From positions 1 through 64,000 of the forward strand of contig JACKIL010000004.1 of assembly GCA_020638525.1 (NCBI GenBank): DNA of 64,000 nt. The letters are read 5' to 3'. This document shows, in pieces, positions 59,949 to 64,000 of the stretch. How positions within the stretch are numbered: the stretch's first letter is position 1; each line of letters starts with the position of its first letter. The position numbers and the translations under genes were made by a program. Source of the stretch: Caulobacterales bacterium. Its GTDB lineage: Bacteria > Pseudomonadota > Alphaproteobacteria > Caulobacterales > Parvularculaceae. A model generated the notes under the pieces. It saw only the letters and a program-made list of their open reading frames with translations, did no database searches and was not told the DNA's origin.

Positions 59949-59966
59949 CCTACCCGAACGGGTAGG
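59949..59966. promoter_or_regulatory. operator-like perfect dyad CCTACCCGAACGGGTAGG
   Basis: Perfect eight-base arms CCTACCCG/CGGGTAGG around AA, 148 bases upstream of the HyuA gene. The outer arms match the sites at 48770 and 52719, but they are 6 rather than 4 bases apart. It may bind the same regulator less well, or be bound by a different one, or act as a terminator for the preceding gene. Confidence 0.5.
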
Positions 59967-60071
59967 GTCCCGCTGCAGGCGGTCGAGCGCGCCCACACCA
60001 AAATTCCGGCCGCCTACACGGAACGCTCTTTGACTGGGCGAGAGCATCCCATGAAGCTGACAAATGTGACG

Positions 60072-60090
60072 GGCTCGTGAAAGACGAGCC
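60072..60090 (+). promoter_or_regulatory. hairpin in the HyuA leader
   Basis: GGCTCGT (60072-60078) pairs with ACGAGCC (60084-60090) around GAAAG, 24 bases before the HyuA start and just ahead of the ribosome-binding site. It could influence translation or messenger stability; nothing more can be said. Confidence 0.35.
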
Positions 60091-60114
60091 GATTCAAAGT
60101 CATCGGGAGGCGGG

Positions 60115-61689
60115 ATGCGGATTGGCGTTGATGTCGGCGGGACGAATACGGACGCGGCGCTCATGGATGGCGACGCGGTCGTCGCCACGACGAAAACAGC
60201 GACCACCCGGGATGTAAGCTCGGGCGTTGTCAGCGCCATTTCGGCTGTGCTCGCTGAGAAGGGGCAATCGCCTGCATCCATCGATGTCGTGATGATCGGC
60301 ACCACGCATTTCACCAATGCGATGGTGGAGCGCAGAGGGCTCGCCCGCGTGGCCGTCATCCGGCTCTGTCTGCCGGCGACGCGCAGCCTGCCGCCGATGA
60401 TCGACTGGCCGGCCGATATCGCTGAAATCATTGGGAGCGACGTCTATCTCGCCAAGGGCGGCTACGAGTTCGACGGGCGCAAGATCAACGATCTCGACCC
60501 GGATGAACTTCGCGGCATTGTCGCGGACATCAAGCGCAAGGGCGTGCCCAACATCGCCATCTCCTCGGTCTTCGCGCCGCTCAATGCCGAGATGGAGCAA
60601 CGCGCCGCCGAGATCGTTCGTGAGGTGTATCCTGAAGCGCGCGTCACGCTCTCCTACGAAATCGGGCGCGTCGGACTTCTGGAGCGCGAAAACGCGACGA
60701 TCATCAATGCGGCGCTCGCAGACCTTGCGGTCGATGTCGTCGAAGCGTTTCGCAACGCCCTGCGTGAGCTCCGGATTTCCGCGCCGCTCTATATCAGCCA
60801 GAATGACGGAACCTTGATGAGCGCCGAAATGGTCGAGCGCTACCCGGTGCTCACCTTTGCTTCCGGTCCGACCAATTCGATGCGGGGCGCGGCGTTCCTC
60901 AGCAAGGCGAAAGACGCAATCGTCGTCGATATCGGCGGCACGACGACGGATGTCGGCGTTCTTGTCGGCGGCTTTCCTCGCCAGGCGTCTTCGAGGGTCG
61001 AAATCGGCGGCGTGCGGACGAACTTCCGTATGCCGGACGTGCTTTCCATCGGCGTCGGCGGCGGCAGCCTCATCTCGGACAAGGATGGCGTCAAAGTCGG
61101 CCCGAAATCCGTCGGCTACCGCCTGACGGAGGAAGCGCTCGTCTTCGGCGGAAAAACGCTCACCGCGTCTGACATCGTCGTCGCTGCGGGCGCCGTTGAA
61201 ATGGGCGACCCGTCGCTTGTGCGCGACCTTGATCCTTCCCTTGTTGAAGCGGCGCGCGCGCTCATCAATCAAAAGGTCAATGAGGCGATCGACCGGGTGA
61301 AAACCTCGGCGGCGAAAGCGCCGGTCATTCTCGTCGGCGGCGGCGCCGTCCTCGTAACGGGCGATCTTCCTGCGGCGTCGGAAGTGATCCGCCCCGAGCA
61401 TTCATCGGTCGCGAACGCCATCGGGGCAGCGATTGCCCAGGTCGGCGGCGAGATCGACAAGGTTTACGACTTTAACGCGCTCGGCCGCGAGGCTGCGCTC
61501 GACATCGCTCGCGGCGAGGCGCGCGATCGAGCGATTGAGGCCGGCGCCGATCCGTCGACCATCGCTATCGTTCATGTCGAAGAGATTCCGCTCGCTTATC
61601 TCCCCGGCGCCGTGCGCGTGAATGTGAAAGCCGTGGGCGATCTCCTTGCGACCAAAGCTCAGCGAATGAAAGGGGCGGCCGCGGAATGA
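60115..61689 (+). CDS. hydantoinase/oxoprolinase HyuA-type subunit
   Basis: A 524-residue HyuA-family protein with the ATPase-like core RIGVDVGGTNTDAALMDG, MIGTTHFTNAMVERRG, and VVDIGGTTTDVGVLVGG, then IGVGGGSLISDKDGVKVGPKS. It is shorter than the two carboxylase HyuA subunits (674 and 724) because it lacks their C-terminal extension. It overlaps a DUF917 gene by 4 bases. This HyuA-DUF917 pair is common in bacteria, and the DUF917 protein replaces HyuB there; the reaction of the pair is not established. ATP-dependent opening or carboxylation of a small cyclic or carbonyl compound is plausible. Confidence 0.87.
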   Translation: MRIGVDVGGTNTDAALMDGDAVVATTKTATTRDVSSGVVSAISAVLAEKGQSPASIDVVMIGTTHFTNAMVERRGLARVAVIRLCLPATRSLPPMIDWPADIAEIIGSDVYLAKGGYEFDGRKINDLDPDELRGIVADIKRKGVPNIAISSVFAPLNAEMEQRAAEIVREVYPEARVTLSYEIGRVGLLERENATIINAALADLAVDVVEAFRNALRELRISAPLYISQNDGTLMSAEMVERYPVLTFASGPTNSMRGAAFLSKAKDAIVVDIGGTTTDVGVLVGGFPRQASSRVEIGGVRTNFRMPDVLSIGVGGGSLISDKDGVKVGPKSVGYRLTEEALVFGGKTLTASDIVVAAGAVEMGDPSLVRDLDPSLVEAARALINQKVNEAIDRVKTSAAKAPVILVGGGAVLVTGDLPAASEVIRPEHSSVANAIGAAIAQVGGEIDKVYDFNALGREAALDIARGEARDRAIEAGADPSTIAIVHVEEIPLAYLPGAVRVNVKAVGDLLATKAQRMKGAAAE

Positions 61690-62807
61690 CGAGGCTTTCT
61701 GAAAACGGTTTTGACGTAACTGCCGATCTTCTTGAGGATATGGCGCGCGGGGCTGCGTTTCTCGGCGCCGGGGGCGGAGGCGATCCGTATCTCGGTGCGA
61801 TGACGGCGCTTCACGCGATCCAGACTTATGGCGCGCCGCATTGCGTGCCGGCTTCCGCCATTGGCGATGATGATCCCGTCTACACGGCGGCGATGATGGG
61901 CGCGCCGACCGTGATGGTCGAAAAACTCACCGGCATCGAGGAAGTCGAGGCGGCGATCGCAGCGCTCGAACGCGTCATGGGCAAACCGGCGAAGGCTATC
62001 CTGCCGGCGGAGATCGGCGGGCTTAACGCTCTCGTTCCGGTCGCGGTCGCGGCGAAGCGCGGATTGCCGCTCATTGATGCGGACGGCATGGGCCGTGCAT
62101 TCCCGGAATTGCAGATGGTGACGTTCGCCGTCGATGGCGTCTCGACGAGTCCGCTCGCGGTCTGCAATGAGCATGGCGAATATCACGTCATCAATGCGCG
62201 CAACAACAAGGCGTCTGAAGATGCGGCCCGCCGGCTTGTAATCGAAATGGGCGCCGCGGTCGGGGTTTCCTGCTATCCGATGGATGGCGCGACCGCCAAG
62301 CGTTCCGCCGTACACGGCACGCTCTCACTCGCTTATGGCATCGGCAAGGCTATCTCCGACGGGCGGCGGCGGGGCGATCCGTTCGACTCTCTGATCGCCT
62401 ATCTGAAGTCTACGGACTATTACAACAAATGCGGAATCATCTTCTCCGGCAAGGTCGTCGATCTCGACAGACGGACGGAGAGAGGCTTCACGCTCGGCGC
62501 CTGCAAGGTCCTCTCGAATGAGGGCGATGGAAGCGAGCTCGAAGTCATTTATCAAAACGAATATCTGCGCGCGCGCGTCGGCGACAGAACCCTGGCGATC
62601 GTGCCTGACCTGACCTGCATTCTCGATGCGGAGACGGCTGAGCCGATTACGACGGAGGGCCTGCGTTACGGCCAGCGCGTCAAGGTGATGGGCGTCAGTT
62701 GCGCGCCTGTCATGCGCTCGAAGGCGGCGCTCGATCTGTTCGGGCCGCGGGCGTTCGGGCTCGATGAACCATTCAGGCCAGTCGAAGACCTGATTGTCGC
62801 CGCATAG
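61686..62807 (+). CDS. DUF917 family protein, HyuA partner
   Basis: A 373-residue DUF917 protein. The N-terminal DMARGAAFLGAGGGGDPYLG is the hallmark glycine-rich segment of the family. The middle ILPAEIGGLNALVPVAVAAKRGLPLIDADGMGRAFPELQM and the end VSCAPVMRSKAALDLFGPRAFGLD are also conserved. Function is unknown; the family nearly always neighbours HyuA-type ATPases, as here with a 4-base overlap. The TonB receptor begins 41 bases downstream, so the three genes appear to be one operon. Confidence 0.87.
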   Translation: MTRLSENGFDVTADLLEDMARGAAFLGAGGGGDPYLGAMTALHAIQTYGAPHCVPASAIGDDDPVYTAAMMGAPTVMVEKLTGIEEVEAAIAALERVMGKPAKAILPAEIGGLNALVPVAVAAKRGLPLIDADGMGRAFPELQMVTFAVDGVSTSPLAVCNEHGEYHVINARNNKASEDAARRLVIEMGAAVGVSCYPMDGATAKRSAVHGTLSLAYGIGKAISDGRRRGDPFDSLIAYLKSTDYYNKCGIIFSGKVVDLDRRTERGFTLGACKVLSNEGDGSELEVIYQNEYLRARVGDRTLAIVPDLTCILDAETAEPITTEGLRYGQRVKVMGVSCAPVMRSKAALDLFGPRAFGLDEPFRPVEDLIVAA

Positions 62808-62848
62808 CGCGCGACGCACTTGTAACGGCGGAGGGGAAGTTAGAGGAG

Positions 62849-64000
62849 ATGAAGGCGATGAGAAAAACAAGATCGACTTTTCTGGCGGGGGCTGCTTTCG
62901 CGGCGCTTTGCAGTGTGGGCGCGCCGGGCGCCGCGTTTGCGCAGGAAGATGAAGCGGTCGACACCATTACGGTGACGGCGCAGTTTCGGGAACAATCGCT
63001 TCAGGAAGTTCCGAACGCGGTGACGGCTTTCACCTCGCAGGACATTGAAGACGCCGGCTTCAGATCGACAAACGACTTTGTGAGCATGACGCCGAACATG
63101 ACGTTCGACGACTCGTTCACCTATCTCAACAGCTTTGTCGTCGTGCGCGGCGTGACGCAAATCAACAACGCCGACTCGCCGGTTGCGATCATTGTCGACG
63201 GCGTGCCGCAGAACAACCAGAAGCAATTCAAGATGCCGCTGTTCGACGTGCAGCAGATCGAAGTGCTGAAAGGCCCGCAAGGCTCTCTTTATGGTCGCAA
63301 CGCCATTGGCGGCGCGATCAACATCGTCACCAAACAACCGTCGAATGAGTTCGAAGGCTTTGTTGGCGGCGGCGTGGAAAACGGCGTTGGGTACAGGGGC
63401 GAAGCAGGCCTTAGCGGACCGATCGTGAAAGACAAGATTCTGTTTCGCGTTGCGGGTTCGTATTACGAAACCGACGGTCTGATCAAAAACGAATATCTCA
63501 ACGAAGATGTCGATGGCGTCGACCATGACTATTCAATCCGGGGCAAGATCGCGATCTTCCCGGTGGAGAATGTCTCCATCGACCTTCGGGCGTCATACAA
63601 TGATTTTCGCGCCGGTTCGAGCTATGACACGATCATCAACAGCTATCTGAACCCGACTTTCCGCAGCGGTAATGACTCGAACGATGTCTTCGCACCCACG
63701 ACGAACATCGCGGGGAAGACCTTCGGCGATATTTTCGAGGCATCCGGCAAAGCGGATATCGATCTCGGCTTCGCGAACGCGACTTATATCTTCGGTTATA
63801 CGGATATTAACGAAGACTACCGCGCCGACCTCGACTTCTCGAACCCGACGCAACCGACCTTCGGGCCGTTCGGCGAATTGGGGCAGGGACAGAATCTCGA
63901 TGTCGAGCTTATCAGCCACGAGCTTCGTTTCGTTTCTCGCGACGATCAGGATTTCCGCTGGATCGTTGGCGCCTACTATCTTGATACGAACCGTTCGTTG
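62849..64000 (+). CDS. TonB-dependent outer-membrane receptor (3' end cut by window edge)
   Basis: The frame opens at ATG 62849 and runs 384 codons to the window end without a stop, about half of a usual receptor. The signal peptide starts MKAMRKTRSTFLAGAAFAAL and ends near residue 33 (GAAFAQ). Then come a TonB-box-like TITVTAQFREQSLQEVPNAV, VRGVTQINNADSPVAIIVDGVPQ, and the plug motif QQIEVLKGPQGSLYGRNAIGGAINIVTKQP. Later residues already show barrel strands. A second ATG at 62858 has GAGGAG nine bases ahead and may be the real start. It is third in the HyuA-DUF917 operon, which suggests it imports the substrate of that pair. Confidence 0.93.
   Translation, partial: MKAMRKTRSTFLAGAAFAALCSVGAPGAAFAQEDEAVDTITVTAQFREQSLQEVPNAVTAFTSQDIEDAGFRSTNDFVSMTPNMTFDDSFTYLNSFVVVRGVTQINNADSPVAIIVDGVPQNNQKQFKMPLFDVQQIEVLKGPQGSLYGRNAIGGAINIVTKQPSNEFEGFVGGGVENGVGYRGEAGLSGPIVKDKILFRVAGSYYETDGLIKNEYLNEDVDGVDHDYSIRGKIAIFPVENVSIDLRASYNDFRAGSSYDTIINSYLNPTFRSGNDSNDVFAPTTNIAGKTFGDIFEASGKADIDLGFANATYIFGYTDINEDYRADLDFSNPTQPTFGPFGELGQGQNLDVELISHELRFVSRDDQDFRWIVGAYYLDTNRSL

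Noticed and set aside
1..64000. tRNA, rRNA, CRISPR, insertion sequence, integrase or phage genes
   Set aside because: Looked for and not seen; no regularly spaced repeats, transposase motifs or tRNA-like cloverleaf were recognised, so horizontal transfer of the modules is not supported by mobility genes in this window.

Overview
The window is GC-rich (roughly 60% by eye) and densely coded, and almost every gene is catabolic, transport-related or regulatory. The many TonB-dependent receptors, the membrane-anchored CycM-type cytochrome c, the MadL/MadM transporter and the AstA/ArgD pair suggest an aerobic heterotrophic alphaproteobacterium (caulobacter, parvularcula or sphingomonad type). This is an inference; there is no rRNA to settle it. 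No tRNA, rRNA, CRISPR array, integrase or insertion sequence was seen.

Layout. 1-4.0 kb: a leftward operon argD/astC-astA-gcdH (amino-acid and glutaryl-CoA catabolism), with a divergent Lrp-type regulator. 4.0-10.9 kb: acyl-CoA ligase and MaoC hydratase (leftward), a class A beta-lactamase-like protein, a TonB receptor and a TetR regulator, tied together by four copies of an ATGAG-N5-RCTCAT dyad. 11.0-14.8 kb: malonate transporter MadLM, a Tat-exported amidase, a small membrane protein and a CycM-like cytochrome c. 14.8-30.3 kb: a flavin-dependent oxidoreductase, two convergent TetR genes, a PLP decarboxylase, an N,N-dimethylformamidase-like protein, a TonB receptor, a second amidase, an MFS transporter, an isochorismatase-like hydrolase, and a further TetR/TonB-receptor divergent pair. 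A 21-bp dyad lies upstream of the decarboxylase, the formamidase-like gene and the first of these receptors. 30.3-34.0 kb: two alpha/beta hydrolases, a DUF2817 peptidase-like protein and a short-chain dehydrogenase.

34.2-48.2 kb is the most striking region. A TetR gene is followed by a complete set of acetophenone/acetone-carboxylase-like subunits in the order A-B-E-C-D, then a CoA ligase, a DUF35 Zn-ribbon/OB protein, a thiolase and a TonB receptor. Read as a pathway this gives: methyl ketone + bicarbonate + ATP to 3-oxoacid, to 3-oxoacyl-CoA, to acyl-CoA + acetyl-CoA. 48.3-64 kb is a second degradative block: a phytanoyl-CoA-dioxygenase-like protein and GST, a BisC/DMSO-reductase-type molybdoenzyme, a TauD-like dioxygenase, TetR, a GMC oxidoreductase, two membrane proteins, a MalT-type regulator, and a HyuA-DUF917-TonB receptor operon cut by the window end. 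Sites with CCTACC/GGTAGG arms lie in front of three of its transcription units.

The recurring theme is a modular arrangement: one TonB receptor, a few degradative enzymes and a TetR regulator, with a distinct dyad element per module. Substrates cannot be read from sequence. The ketone assignment rests on subunit composition, and all regulator-site pairings are inferred from position and repetition.
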